Shown: positions 28,700 through 38,943, counted from the first letter of the stretch. The stretch: 64,000 bases of DNA from Acidobacteriales bacterium 59-55 (GCA_001897435.1 MKSV01000007.1:1488001-1552000), one strand, 5' to 3'. Notes: generated by a model from the sequence alone, not told the origin. Numbers and translations are program-made.

Positions 28700-30151
28700 A
28701 TGTTCGAACAGGCTTTTAAGAAGATCGACGACATCCTCCGCAAGGACGCTGGTGTTTCGTCCGAACTCGATTACATCGAACAGACCTCATGGCTTTTGTT
28801 CCTCAAATACCTCGATGCGCTCGAACAGGACCGGGCGCAGATCGCCGAGTTGCACGGCCAGCCTCATACGTTCTTGCTAGAGAAGGCATACCGCTGGCAC
28901 TCATGGGCCACGCCGCTTACGGCCAGCGGCAGCCTTGACCACAACCGCGCCCTTATCGGAGATGACCTCCGCGACTTCGTTGACCAGAAGCTCTTCCCCT
29001 ACCTGAAGGGTTTCAAACAGCGGGCGGAACGTCCCGACACCATCGAGTACAAGATTGGTGAGATCTTCGGCGAACTCAAAAACAAGTTCCAGTCCGGCTA
29101 CAACCTCCGCGAAGTCATCGAGCTGGTCGATACCCTCCGCTTCAACTCGCAGACTGAGAAGCATGAACTCTCCGACCTCTACGAGGCCAAGATTCGCTCA
29201 ATGGGGAACGCCGGACGGAACGGCGGCGAGTATTACACGCCCCGCCCGCTCATCCGCGCCATGCTTGCTATCGTCAAACCCCGTATCGGCGAGACGATCT
29301 ACGACGGAGCTCTTGGCTCTGCAGGCTTCCTTTGCGAGTCTTTCGAGCGGCTCAATCAGGAGGCAAAGAACGTCGCCAACCGCAAGAAGCTACAGACCAG
29401 CACCTTTTACGGCCAGGAGAAGAAGCCCCTTGCCTATGTAATCGGATTGATGAACATGATCCTCCACGGTATCGAGGCTCCCAACATCATCCATACGAAT
29501 ACGCTGGAGCTGAACAACAACGACATCCAGGAGAAGGACCGGCACGATGTCATCCTCGCAAACCCGCCTTTTGGCGGTCGTGAGCGCACCGAAGTTCAGC
29601 AGAACTTCCCCATCAAGACATCTGAGACTGCGTTTCTATTCCTCCAGCACTTCATCCGTAAGCTCCGCGCCGGGGGACGTGCTGGCATTGTCATCAAGAA
29701 CACATTTCTCTCGAACACGGATAATGCGAGCGTCTCGCTCCGCAAGCTTCTCCTAGAATCGTGCAACCTGCACACGATCCTCGACTGCCCCGGCGGCACG
29801 TTCCAGGGCGCGGGTGTGAAGACGGTTGTGCTTTTCTTCACCAAAGGCTCTGCAACGCGCAAGGTTTGGTTCTACCAACTGAGCCCCGGCCGCAATCTCG
29901 GCAAAACGAATCCGTTGAACGATGCCGATCTGGCCGACTTCATCTCGCAACAGGCGACGTTCGCAGACTCCCCGCAGTCATGGTCGATCGATGTGAGCAC
30001 TATCGACAAGAGGACCTTCGACCTCTCCGTCAAGAACCCGAATGGCAATGATGAGATCGTCCATCGCTCCCCGCAGGAGATACTGGACGAGATCGCCGCC
30101 CTCGACCTCGAAAGCGCCGAAATCCTCCAGGGCATCCGAGGTCTGCTATGA
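28700..30151 (+). CDS. hsdM: Type I restriction-modification N6-adenine methyltransferase subunit
   Basis: A 483-residue HsdM. The N-terminal HsdM domain begins FKKIDDILRKDAG. The S-adenosylmethionine motif I is present in the variant DGALGSAGFL (Asp202), seen in one HsdM subgroup in place of DPACGSGGFL. The catalytic NPPF motif (288-291) follows DVILA. With HsdS it methylates a bipartite site to protect host DNA, and with HsdR it forms the restriction complex. The stop overlaps the DUF1016 start by 4 bases (ATGA), so the two are translationally coupled. Confidence 0.95.
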   Translation: MFEQAFKKIDDILRKDAGVSSELDYIEQTSWLLFLKYLDALEQDRAQIAELHGQPHTFLLEKAYRWHSWATPLTASGSLDHNRALIGDDLRDFVDQKLFPYLKGFKQRAERPDTIEYKIGEIFGELKNKFQSGYNLREVIELVDTLRFNSQTEKHELSDLYEAKIRSMGNAGRNGGEYYTPRPLIRAMLAIVKPRIGETIYDGALGSAGFLCESFERLNQEAKNVANRKKLQTSTFYGQEKKPLAYVIGLMNMILHGIEAPNIIHTNTLELNNNDIQEKDRHDVILANPPFGGRERTEVQQNFPIKTSETAFLFLQHFIRKLRAGGRAGIVIKNTFLSNTDNASVSLRKLLLESCNLHTILDCPGGTFQGAGVKTVVLFFTKGSATRKVWFYQLSPGRNLGKTNPLNDADLADFISQQATFADSPQSWSIDVSTIDKRTFDLSVKNPNGNDEIVHRSPQEILDEIAALDLESAEILQGIRGLL

Positions 30152-31284
30152 GCAAACTCAAAAAGCCAGTTCCGCTCTATGAGGACATCCGGGCTTTGGT
30201 TCTGTCGGCCCGCCAGACCATCGCCCGTGGCGTTGACTTGCTACAGGTTCATACCAACTACGAGATTGGCCGCCGGATAGTCGAGGAAGAGCAGAAGGGC
30301 AAAAATCGGGCGGAATATGGTTCCGACCTTCTCAATGACCTTTCCGCAAGACTTTCGAGCGAGTTTGGGAGTGGATTTTCTCGCAGCAACCTTGAGTACA
30401 TGCGCAGGTTCTATCTGGCATACCCGGAACGGGCCTTTCAAATTTCCCAGACGGTGTCTGGGAAATCCCGTGGGATCACAGTCAGTCAGAACGTTTCTGA
30501 CCAATCGGGCGTAGCACGAATATCCCAGACACTGTCTGGGATATTGGCGAACGACCAGTTCCAGCCGCCCTTCTCTCTGAGCTGGTCGCACTACGTCTTC
30601 CTGATCGGACTGAAAGAGGCCGAGCGCAGCTTCTATGAGATTGAGGCCACCCAGCAGGGCTGGACGCTGCGGGAGTTAAAGCGCCAGTTCAATGCCGGCC
30701 TCTATGAGCGTCTTGCTCTGAGCCGCGACAAGGATTCGATCCGGGAGCTTGCACGCAAGGGACACCACGTCGCAAAGCCACATGACCTGCTCAAAGAGCC
30801 CTACGTTCTGGAGTTCCTTGGCCTACAGGAAAAGGCCAGCTACTCAGAGTCCGAGCTGGAATCAGCCATCGTCACCCACATCGAGAACTTTCTGCTGGAA
30901 CTAGGCAAAGGCTTCCTCTTTGAAGCACGGCAGAAGCGGTTCACCTTTGATGAGGAACACTTCTTTGTAGACCTTGTGCTCTACAACCGGCTCCTGCGTT
31001 GCTATGTGCTCATCGACCTCAAGATCGGCAAGCTGACCCATCAGGACCTCGGCCAGATGCAAATGTACGTCAATTACTTCGACCGCTTCGTGAAGACAGA
31101 AGCGGAGAACCACACCATCGGCATCGTCCTCTGCAAGAAGAAGAACACCGCGTTGGTCGAGATCACCCTTCCGAAGGATGCCAACATCCACGCTCGCGAA
31201 TACCAACTCTACCTTCCTAGCAAAGAAGAGTTGCAGCAGAAGCTGGAAGAATGGATTGGCAAAAAAGGGCTAAGCCATGAGTAA
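30148..31284 (+). CDS. DUF1016 (YhcG-like) PD-(D/E)XK nuclease domain protein
   Basis: A 378-residue DUF1016 protein. The N-terminal domain (about 10-190) shows YEDIRALVLSARQTIARG, NYEIGRRIVEEEQ and SWSHYVFLI, and the C-terminal nuclease domain (about 225-375) has the PD-(D/E)XK core FFVDLVLYNRLLRCYVLIDLK with Asp and the D-x-K. Such proteins often sit inside type I RM operons, as here between hsdM and hsdS with overlaps at both ends (4 and 8 bases). Their job there is not established. A fragment of a second DUF1016 gene lies at 36777-36960. Confidence 0.9.
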   Translation: MSKLKKPVPLYEDIRALVLSARQTIARGVDLLQVHTNYEIGRRIVEEEQKGKNRAEYGSDLLNDLSARLSSEFGSGFSRSNLEYMRRFYLAYPERAFQISQTVSGKSRGITVSQNVSDQSGVARISQTLSGILANDQFQPPFSLSWSHYVFLIGLKEAERSFYEIEATQQGWTLRELKRQFNAGLYERLALSRDKDSIRELARKGHHVAKPHDLLKEPYVLEFLGLQEKASYSESELESAIVTHIENFLLELGKGFLFEARQKRFTFDEEHFFVDLVLYNRLLRCYVLIDLKIGKLTHQDLGQMQMYVNYFDRFVKTEAENHTIGIVLCKKKNTALVEITLPKDANIHAREYQLYLPSKEELQQKLEEWIGKKGLSHE

Positions 31285-33145
31285 AGATACGTCGGGGAAG
31301 CTAAACGATGCCGCCGTGCCGTCAAACTTCAATACTTCCAAGCTGAACGCACCACGAGCAGCAGAAGAGTGGATGACTGTGCCGCTGAGTTCGCTTTGCA
31401 CCATAAAAAACGGAAAGTCCGATACGCAGGACGCCACAGACGATGGCCTATATGCTTTTTTTGACCGGTCTAAGGTAATCAAGAAGAGCAGACGTTATCT
31501 GTTCGATTGCGAAGCGCTAATTATTCCAGGCGAGGGCACAGAGTTCATTCCTCGCCACTTCATCGGTAAATTTGATCTACACCAGCGGGCTTACGCTCTT
31601 TACAATTTCTCGAAGGAAATCAACGCAAGATTTCTCTTTTACTATCTGATCTATCAAAAGGATTATTTTCCTCGGGTTGCAGTAGGCGCAACCGTTAAGT
31701 CTTTGAGGATGCGTCATTTTGAGGAACTGCAGATCGCGTTTACATGTATTGAAGAACAAAGGCGCATAGCCGATACCCTTGATAAGGTTTTCGAAAGCCT
31801 TGAAAGGGCTCGCATCAACTGTGCCCTCAATCTACAGATCGTTCGTAGCGCGTTTGAAAGCTATCGCGACGCAATCTTCGTAACGAACGCCAACAGTCAT
31901 TTCAAGCGACTGGATGAAGTCGCCTCGTTTAGAAACGGCGCCAATTTTACAAAGGCCAGTAGAGGTCAAACTGCAACGATCATTGGAGTTAAAGACTTTC
32001 GAGATAGATTTTTCACTCCGACAGAGGATTTAGCGTCAGTCACGATTGATGGAGATATAAATGAAGAGGATGTACTTAGAGCTAATGACCTGCTGACCGT
32101 TCGCTCCAATGGAAATGCTGACCTAATTGGTCGTACGATGCTCGTGGAGGAATGCCCGCACAATGCGCTACACTCCGGTTTTACAATCAGAACTCGTCTT
32201 ATTACTGATGATGTTTGGCCAAGGTATCTTTGTCACTTCATGAGATCCCGAGCAACACGCAAACGGCTGACAAATGGTGGGACAGGAACAAACATCAAGA
32301 GCCTTAATCAAGGATCATTAGCAAGTCTGGTCTGTTCCTTTCCGCCCCTCGCTCAGCAGAAGCTACTTGCGAATCAATTAGATCGATTCTCCAATGCTAC
32401 GGATCGCCTGCAAGGTGTGTATGAAGAAAAGTTATCTTTGCTGGACGGACTAAAACAGTCTCTGCTCCATAAAGCTTTCTCCGGCCAGTTGCATCAGAGA
32501 CAATCGAAAGCGGCGGTCATCCCGTTTCCGATTAAGATATCCAACATATCACCGACCGATCTGCACATTGGAGTTCTTGCAGTCGCCTATGCAACTCACG
32601 AAGCACTGCACAGGGCATCCGATTTCGGACATGTCAAAGCGGAAAAGATTGCACATATGGTGGAGGCATATGTGGGAGTAGATTTGGGTCGGGCTCCCGT
32701 CCGCGATGCCGCCGGGCCAAATGACTTTCCTCATCTCAAGAAAGTCGAGCATCGGGCCGACAAGGCTGGATATCTCACATTCGCGCGTCAGCCGAGCGGA
32801 GCTTATAGGGTCACGAAGAAAGCAGGTTTTGATTCTCTCGTGACAAAGACCCGCACTGCGTTAGCGGATCGCAATCAAGACCTCGATAAGCTGCTCAACT
32901 TGATGACGCCAATGACCACCAAGCAAGCGGAAATCTTCGCTACGGTATATGCCGCTTGGAACAATCTGCTGATGGACGGTGAGCCCATCACTGATGAGCG
33001 AATCGTTCATGCCGCACGAGAGGACTGGCATAGCGATAAACTAAACATTCCTCGGGACAAATTCTTTACGGCCATTGCATGGATCAGAGCGAAGGGGCTT
33101 TGCCCTGAAGGCAAAGGGAAGAAGGTTGAGGCCAAGAAACACTAA
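31277..33145 (+). CDS. hsdS: Type I RM specificity subunit HsdS with C-terminal extension
   Basis: A 622-residue specificity subunit. Two target-recognition domains (about 33-165 and 220-375), each followed by the conserved helix that sets spacing (CIEEQRRIADTLDKVFESLERAR and PPLAQQKLLANQLDRF), ending with LLDGLKQSLLHKAFSGQL, normally the C-terminus of HsdS at about 410. Here about 200 further residues follow, with a winged-helix-like character and a basic tail. The extension may be a fused DNA-binding domain. The start overlaps the DUF1016 stop by 8 bases. It is lower in GC than neighbouring hsdM, typical of variable specificity genes. Confidence 0.93.
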   Translation: MSKDTSGKLNDAAVPSNFNTSKLNAPRAAEEWMTVPLSSLCTIKNGKSDTQDATDDGLYAFFDRSKVIKKSRRYLFDCEALIIPGEGTEFIPRHFIGKFDLHQRAYALYNFSKEINARFLFYYLIYQKDYFPRVAVGATVKSLRMRHFEELQIAFTCIEEQRRIADTLDKVFESLERARINCALNLQIVRSAFESYRDAIFVTNANSHFKRLDEVASFRNGANFTKASRGQTATIIGVKDFRDRFFTPTEDLASVTIDGDINEEDVLRANDLLTVRSNGNADLIGRTMLVEECPHNALHSGFTIRTRLITDDVWPRYLCHFMRSRATRKRLTNGGTGTNIKSLNQGSLASLVCSFPPLAQQKLLANQLDRFSNATDRLQGVYEEKLSLLDGLKQSLLHKAFSGQLHQRQSKAAVIPFPIKISNISPTDLHIGVLAVAYATHEALHRASDFGHVKAEKIAHMVEAYVGVDLGRAPVRDAAGPNDFPHLKKVEHRADKAGYLTFARQPSGAYRVTKKAGFDSLVTKTRTALADRNQDLDKLLNLMTPMTTKQAEIFATVYAAWNNLLMDGEPITDERIVHAAREDWHSDKLNIPRDKFFTAIAWIRAKGLCPEGKGKKVEAKKH

Positions 33146-33151
33146 CGAACG

Positions 33152-35527
33152 ATGCGCAACGAGTCCGAGACCCGAGCCGAGCTGATCGACCCCGCCCTCC
33201 GCGCCGCAGGCTGGGGCGTGGTTGCTGGCTCACGGATTCTGCGCGAGTTCAAGATCACCCAAGGACGCCTGATCGGGGCCGGACGGCGCACTGATCCCGA
33301 TACAGCCGACTACGTCCTTGTCTATCAGAACCGCAAGCTCGCCGTCATCGAGGCCAAGCGGGAAGACCTCTCCGAATCCGAGGGAGTCGCCCAGGCCAAG
33401 CACTACGCCGGAAAGATGGCCGTCCGCTTCGCCTATGCGACGAATGGACTCAAGATTTATCGCATGGACTTGGGTAGTACGCCAGTTCAGGAGCCAGCCA
33501 ACATAGATGAACCCGACGGCCCGATTGCCATCACAACTTCCGAGGGTCTGGTAGATCACTTCCCCACGCCGGACGAACTGTGGGCCGCGACCTTTGCCGT
33601 ACCGAATGCTTGGCGCGAACGCTTCGCTCAGGTTCCCTTCGAGGACCGCTCAGGCTCATGGGACGTTCGCTACTATCAGGACACTGCCATTCAGAGAGTC
33701 CTTGAGGCAGTCGCTGATGAGCGCCAGCGCATTTTGCTGACTCTCGCCACCGGCACCGGCAAGACCGCCATTGCCTTCCAAATTGCATGGAAGCTCTTCC
33801 ACGCCAAGTGGAATCTCTCGCGCCAGCCTACCCGTCGGCCCCGCATTCTGTTCCTCGCCGACCGTAACATCCTTGCTGACCAGGCCTACAACTCGTTCTC
33901 TTCGTTTGCCGACGATGCCCGCATCCGTATCGCACCGGACTCGATTCGCAAGTCTGGCAAAGTCCCTACAAACGCAAGCATCTTCTTTACGATCTTCCAG
34001 ACGTTCATGTCCGGCACCGGCCCGGATGGCCGGCCAGCGCCCTACTTCGGCCAGTATCCACCCGACTTCTTCGACTTCATCATCATCGACGAATGCCATC
34101 GTGGCGGCGCGAATGACGAGTCGAACTGGCGCGGCATCCTCGACTACTTCGCCCCGGCAGTCCAGCTTGGCCTTACAGCCACTCCGAAGCGCCGGGACAA
34201 CGTGGACACCTACGCCTACTTCGGAGAGCCGGTCTATATCTACTCGCTGAAGGAAGGCATCAACGACGGCTTCCTCACGCCCTTCAAAGTCGTTCAGGTA
34301 TCCACCACTCTCGACGACTATGTGTACACCCCAGACGACACCATCGTTGAAGGCGAAGTAGAGGAAGGCCGTCGCTACACTGAGTCCGACTTCAATCGCA
34401 TTATTGAGATCAAGGAGCGCGAGGACAAACGTGTCTCTGTGCTCATGGAGCGGATCGATCAGCGGGAAAAGACCATCGTCTTCTGCGCCGCGCAGCTCCA
34501 CGCCGCCGCCGTCCGTGACCTCATCAACCAAAAGAAGACGAGCACCGACACGATGTACTGCTGTCGAGTGACGGCAAACGATGGCGCTTTGGGCGACCAG
34601 TATCTCCGCGAGTTCCAGGACAACGAGAAGACCATCCCGACGATCCTGACGACATCACAGAAGCTCTCCACCGGCGTTGATGCTCGCAACGTGCGCAACA
34701 TCGTCTTGCTCCGCCCCGTGAACTCCATGATCGAGTTCAAACAGATCATCGGACGTGGCACGCGTCTTTTCGACGGTAAGGACTTCTTCACCATCTACGA
34801 TTTCGTTCGCGCCCATCACCTGTTCAACGATCCTGAGTGGGACGGTGAGCCGCTTGATCCTGAACCAGACCCAGAGCCGCGACTGCCCCAGCCACCAGCT
34901 CCTCCCCCGGACGGAGAACAACCTGAGGGCGAAGACGACCCTGCGCCACGCCGTGAGCGCTTAGTGATTCGTCTGGCAGATGGAAAAGCCCGCGAGATTC
35001 AACACATGACAGCAACCAGCTTCTGGAGTGCAGACGGAAGACCCATCTCTGCCAATCAGTTTCTGGAATCGCTGTTCGGCACGCTGCCTGAGTTTTTCAA
35101 GGATGAAGATGAACTCCGCAAAATCTGGAGTAAACCCGATACCCGCCGTACTCTGCTGAGGAGCCTTGAAGGTAAGGGTTTTGATCGAACGCAGCTTGCT
35201 GAAATCCAGCGTGCGCTCGCTGCCGAACAATCCGATCTATATGACGTGCTTGCCTACATCGCGTTCGCTCTACCCCGTGCGACCAGACAGGAACGAGCTG
35301 ATCGTGCGTGACCCTCGATTCAAGCGACGTTCCCAGAAAAGCAGCAGGCCTTCCTCGACTTCGTGCTCTCTCAGTACGTCACCGAGGGCGTGGAAGAGCT
35401 CGACCAGGACAAGTTGTCTCCGCTCTTGATCCTTCGCTACAACGCCATCTCCGACGCGATCCTTGAATTGGGTAAGCCTCCCGAGATTCGGGATATGTTC
35501 GTTGGCTTCCAGCAGTACCTCTACTAA
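33152..35527 (+). pseudogene. hsdR: Type I restriction endonuclease subunit HsdR, interrupted by in-frame TGA at 35309
   Basis: HsdR with all early elements: N-terminal PD-(D/E)XK nuclease (LAVIEAK, Glu67/Lys69), helicase Walker A LATGTGKTAIAF (Lys204), DECH box (IIIDECHRGG, near 313) and motif VI region QIIGRGTRLF. The frame meets TGA at codon 720 (35309-35311) and then continues in the same frame for 71 more codons to TAA at 35527. That remainder (KQQAFLDFVLSQYV, VEELDQDKLSPLL, MFVGFQQYLY) is the normal HsdR C-terminus. A single C-to-T change in CGA would explain the stop. The first 719 residues may still be made. Restriction is probably impaired, since the C-terminus contacts the methyltransferase. 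Confidence 0.88.
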
Positions 35528-35653
35528 TCCAGAACAGACTTGGCTTAGACGGCAGACGTCCCTCTACGAAGGCCACCGGGAGACCGTTCTTCCACCTGAG
35601 GACGCGTTGAGATCAATCAGCCACCGAGATTTGAGGAATCACTCGTCACTGAA

Positions 35654-36655
35654 TCACAAATTTACTGCTTTTTCCCAGCATCGCAAGAGTGTCTCTGCAA
35701 AGTCTCCAGATCGCACGGCAGAGCGTATATCTTCACCCGTCACGGGTACCACAAGAATTTGCTCTCGACTTCCTCGCAGCATTTCCTTGGTAATCGTATC
35801 GCTAAAGCCATTCCACGAGACCAAGAATCCCAATGTGCATCTCTGGCTCCGGTTTTCTAACTTGGAATGGAAGACGACGAACTCGTTCTTTCCGCACCTG
35901 CCTGACCAGTTCTTACATTCGACGAGAATTACTGCACCCTCGCGGCGCAGACGTGGCTCTGCACTATCGTTGAGTACCGAGATGTCTATTTCCTCGGTTT
36001 GAGTACGCAGACGCCCTGTGACTATAAATCCGGGAACGGACTCAAGAAGACGGCTGCAAAGCTCCTCGAGAGTCCTCCCTTTGCTGTCAGCAGAGTTTGC
36101 GCTTTCTACAGCTTCAACGAGTGCGTCAAGCGTTTCAGAACCCCAACCGGAAAGGCGTGATGCTATTTCTGCGATCCGCTGTCCGATTTCGTCCGCGGCG
36201 TGCTCCGCTGCCTCCTCCACCTCTTTGGCAACTTTCCGAATGATCTCGTATGCTCTGCCTAGATTTGTCTCGGAAGTATCGATGCGGAAGCGAAGCGCTA
36301 TGTAGGCACCATCGTCGTCATAATCGGTAAGCTCGACGTCTCCGCGCAGCCGCTGCCGCGTCTCTACCGCACGCCTAACGAGATCTAGATATTGCTCCAG
36401 TCCTAGCGGCGAATACCAATATTTGCGCGTCATCGTATGGTCCGCTATGCCATATAGAACTGAACCGTCGCGGCCAAGCGATCCGCTCCAGTCAAGATGC
36501 AGCACTCCGTCTTTCATGCTTCCGACCTCAAGTGTGAGGCCGTCCGGCAGGTCATCCACGGTCAAATTTGATAATGCGGACGCTGGCAAGTTGGCCGGGG
36601 ATTCGCCTTCTTCATTCCAATCCGCCAATAGGAGCTTTGCTTCTGTTGCGTTCAT
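35654..36655 (-). CDS. Mrr-like restriction endonuclease domain protein
   Basis: A 333-residue protein with a C-terminal PD-(D/E)XK nuclease of the Mrr_cat type: LEELCSRLLE, then EEIDISVLND with the metal-binding Asp, and ILVECKNWSG (ExK). The N-terminal 200 residues are unrecognised and include an acidic alpha-helical stretch (KEVEEAAEHAADEIGQRIA). I start at 36655 (MNATEAK), just after GAGAGGATTGAGG. A longer GTG frame exists. It is a stand-alone candidate defence nuclease, opposite in direction to hsdR, with 126 bases between stops. Confidence 0.78.
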   Translation of the reverse strand: MNATEAKLLLADWNEEGESPANLPASALSNLTVDDLPDGLTLEVGSMKDGVLHLDWSGSLGRDGSVLYGIADHTMTRKYWYSPLGLEQYLDLVRRAVETRQRLRGDVELTDYDDDGAYIALRFRIDTSETNLGRAYEIIRKVAKEVEEAAEHAADEIGQRIAEIASRLSGWGSETLDALVEAVESANSADSKGRTLEELCSRLLESVPGFIVTGRLRTQTEEIDISVLNDSAEPRLRREGAVILVECKNWSGRCGKNEFVVFHSKLENRSQRCTLGFLVSWNGFSDTITKEMLRGSREQILVVPVTGEDIRSAVRSGDFAETLLRCWEKAVNL

Positions 36656-36776
36656 CCTCAATCCTCTCTTGCAACAAACATTGTTGATTATCAGGTTCCT
36701 AATGTCGAGAAAGTGGAGAAAGTGCTCACGGAGGACGCTTCGCACCCCTTTTACGGCCTATCGTCCGCTGCCCCCA

Positions 36777-36960
36777 AACCTACTCATCATCGGACAGTCC
36801 AAGCGGCCCGAAGAGCGAGAGCTTCACCTCAAGCTCGCCGTCAAGGCACACTGGAGCAAACCCGAGTTGGCGCGTCAGCTCAAGAGTGCGACCCTAGAGC
36901 GGACGATGCTCTCCGGCCTAAAACTCGCACCAGCGGTGCGAGTTTTGGCGCAAGACGCAC
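36777..36960 (+). pseudogene. Remnant of a second DUF1016 gene
   Basis: A 60-codon stretch (ERELHLKLAVKAHWSKPELA followed closely by LERTMLSGLKLAPAVRVL) matches the middle part of the DUF1016 N-terminal domain. It has no plausible start, and both the beginning and the nuclease domain are missing. It lies directly upstream of the HNH gene in the same frame, so it is probably a decayed neighbour rather than a fusion. Confidence 0.6.
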
Positions 36961-37040
36961 GGGGACATTCAACGATACTGAACTGCCAGTTGTTCGTACA
37001 GACGAAGTCGCCCACTGTAAACTGTCGTTCAACAAGGAAC

Positions 37041-37982
37041 ATGCGGATATTCGTCGGTGTCACTGATAAAGAATGGTTCGACCTCCACGCCTCACGCGTC
37101 AACGTGGACGAGGTGAACTTTTGGCGGCCATCGCCTACGGCGACTTTCAAAGCCCTTGACCCTGGCGAACTGCTCCTGTTCAAACTACACGCACCCGACA
37201 ATTTCATTGTGGGCGGTGGTTTCTTTACCAAGTTTCAGCAGTTGCCGGTCAATCTGGCGTGGGACGCCTTTCGTGAAGGTAACGGTGTCTCCTCTTTGAC
37301 TGAGATGCGACAGCGTATCGGCAAATACCGGCGTGCCGTCATTCAACCAGCCGACAACCCCACCATCGGCTGTGTACTACTTGCGGAGCCATTTTTCTGG
37401 CCGACCGAACAGTGGCTCCCGTCGCCTCCGGATTTCAAATCGCAGACGGTGCAAGGCAAAGGCTACGACGGAGAAATCGGAACCGGTCGTGAGCTCTGGA
37501 ATGAAGTTGAGCAGAGGCTACGATTACAGCCCATAGAAAAGTTGCATAAAGAAACGGCCACGCTGGCCGCAATCGAATCACATGGACTCGGCAAGCCACA
37601 GATCGTTCTACCAAGACTTGGACAGGGTTCGTTTCGAATCGTCATTACTGATGCCTATGAGCGGCGCTGTGCGTTGTCCGGCGAGCGGACACTACCTGTC
37701 CTCGACGCTGCTCACATAAAACCCTATGCGGTTCTTCAGCGCCATGAGGTCTCGAATGGCATTCTCATGCGCAGCGATCTACATCGGCTGTTCGACGAAG
37801 GGTACATCACCATCGACCCGTTGGACAGGCGAATCCAGGTCAGCAGGCGAATACGCGAGGAGTTCGACAATGGCAAGGAGTATTACAAGTTGCATGGCGA
37901 GCGCATACGCGAGCCTGCGCAGGCGAATTACAGGCCCCACTCTGACAACCTAGATTTTCATGCATATAGCGTATTCCGCTAA
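37041..37982 (+). CDS. HNH endonuclease (putative restriction endonuclease)
   Basis: A 313-residue protein starting at MRIFVGVTDKEWF. The N-terminal domain (VDEVNFWRPS, ELLLFKLHAPDNFIVGGGFF) is the conserved partner of a C-terminal HNH: CALSGERTLPVLDAAHIKPY, then SNGILMRSDLHRLFDEG with His, Asn and His metal and catalytic ligands. Proteins of this family are annotated as putative restriction endonucleases. No cognate methyltransferase is adjacent, so it may target modified or foreign DNA. AAGGA lies very close to ATG, so the start is less certain. Confidence 0.82.
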   Translation: MRIFVGVTDKEWFDLHASRVNVDEVNFWRPSPTATFKALDPGELLLFKLHAPDNFIVGGGFFTKFQQLPVNLAWDAFREGNGVSSLTEMRQRIGKYRRAVIQPADNPTIGCVLLAEPFFWPTEQWLPSPPDFKSQTVQGKGYDGEIGTGRELWNEVEQRLRLQPIEKLHKETATLAAIESHGLGKPQIVLPRLGQGSFRIVITDAYERRCALSGERTLPVLDAAHIKPYAVLQRHEVSNGILMRSDLHRLFDEGYITIDPLDRRIQVSRRIREEFDNGKEYYKLHGERIREPAQANYRPHSDNLDFHAYSVFR

Positions 37983-38019
37983 CGGAGTTCTAGAATCGCT
38001 TCGTTAGCGGGTATCAGCT

Positions 38020-38943
38020 TTAGTTCTTAACCAACTTGAAACTGATTTGGTAACGGTAGAAGTCAATGCTCGGGACCATCGACAAGGCCCGTCGAATTCT
38101 CTGGTCATCTTCGAGTGCGATGATGATCCCTCTCACTCCTTGATCCTTTTCGGCCAACACTTCCTGTACGAAACTCATATACCGTAGCGTTTGTCCGACG
38201 ACGGCATCGCTCGCCCGACCCTTCTTCAGTTCCACCACCAAGAGTCGCTTCTTATCTTTGCTGATAGCCAAAATGTCGAGAGGCCCAGTATCAGTCTGAT
38301 ACTGTTGTGCTGGCTCGCCATCTTCTTCGTAGATGTCGTACTCTTTGCCCAAATCTGTCTGCGCCCAGTTCTTTACCAGGAACTCTTCAAGATGAGCTTC
38401 GAGCGCGAAGGCCGAAGCATCCTCGACTGTGGCATCCGTCGAGATGAGCTTCGGAGCGGAGACGTCGCCAATTAGCTTCTCGATCTCTTCGGCGTATCGG
38501 GAGATATTGCTTACGGTACCGATCGATCCGGCAGAATTTTTCAAAGCCTCACTCAATGCGGCTCGATCAATGCTTACACTCAACCATTGAACAGGGCGGC
38601 GATGAGGGAGGATCTCCCCCGGCTGGTAGTAGTAATCTCCACTCACCTCGCCAACACGATACTGGCCGGAACCGTCGGGACAGAGGACGATGTCGCCCTT
38701 TTGAATCCCCTTGGCGACCGTCCATAAAGCACCACAAGCGAGTCCCGCACTGATCTTGGATTTATCAGGGTGATTCGCTAGATAGATCGGAATGAATTCC
38801 TGATTGAACATTCGCCATTCGTCGGGGAGCTTGCTCGTCAGGTCTTGGTTGATATCGAATCCGGCTCCGATAAACTTTCCGGCCAAACATTCTGGAGCGT
38901 AAATGCTTTTGCGTCCAAGCATGACGCGGTAGTAGCTCTTCAT
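38020..38943 (-). CDS. NucS/DUF91-like endonuclease with N-terminal PUA-like domain
   Basis: A 307-residue protein. The C-terminal half is a NucS/DUF91-type PD-(D/E)XK nuclease: GPLDILAISKDKKRLLVVELKKG (Asp and E-x-K) followed by GQTLRYMSFVQE. The N-terminal half (GKFIGAGFD, IQKGDIVLCPDGSGQYRVGEV) resembles PUA/EVE-like modified-base readers found in restriction systems. Start set at MKSYYR, where homology begins, not at the longer frame starting at 39051. It converges on the HNH gene and is a probable defence nuclease. Confidence 0.78.
   Translation of the reverse strand: MKSYYRVMLGRKSIYAPECLAGKFIGAGFDINQDLTSKLPDEWRMFNQEFIPIYLANHPDKSKISAGLACGALWTVAKGIQKGDIVLCPDGSGQYRVGEVSGDYYYQPGEILPHRRPVQWLSVSIDRAALSEALKNSAGSIGTVSNISRYAEEIEKLIGDVSAPKLISTDATVEDASAFALEAHLEEFLVKNWAQTDLGKEYDIYEEDGEPAQQYQTDTGPLDILAISKDKKRLLVVELKKGRASDAVVGQTLRYMSFVQEVLAEKDQGVRGIIIALEDDQRIRRALSMVPSIDFYRYQISFKLVKN

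Noticed and set aside
36423..37040. Extended N-terminus of the HNH gene
   Set aside because: The first part overlaps the start of the Mrr-like gene on the other strand and the middle is a DUF1016 fragment. HNH-family similarity starts at MRIFVGV.
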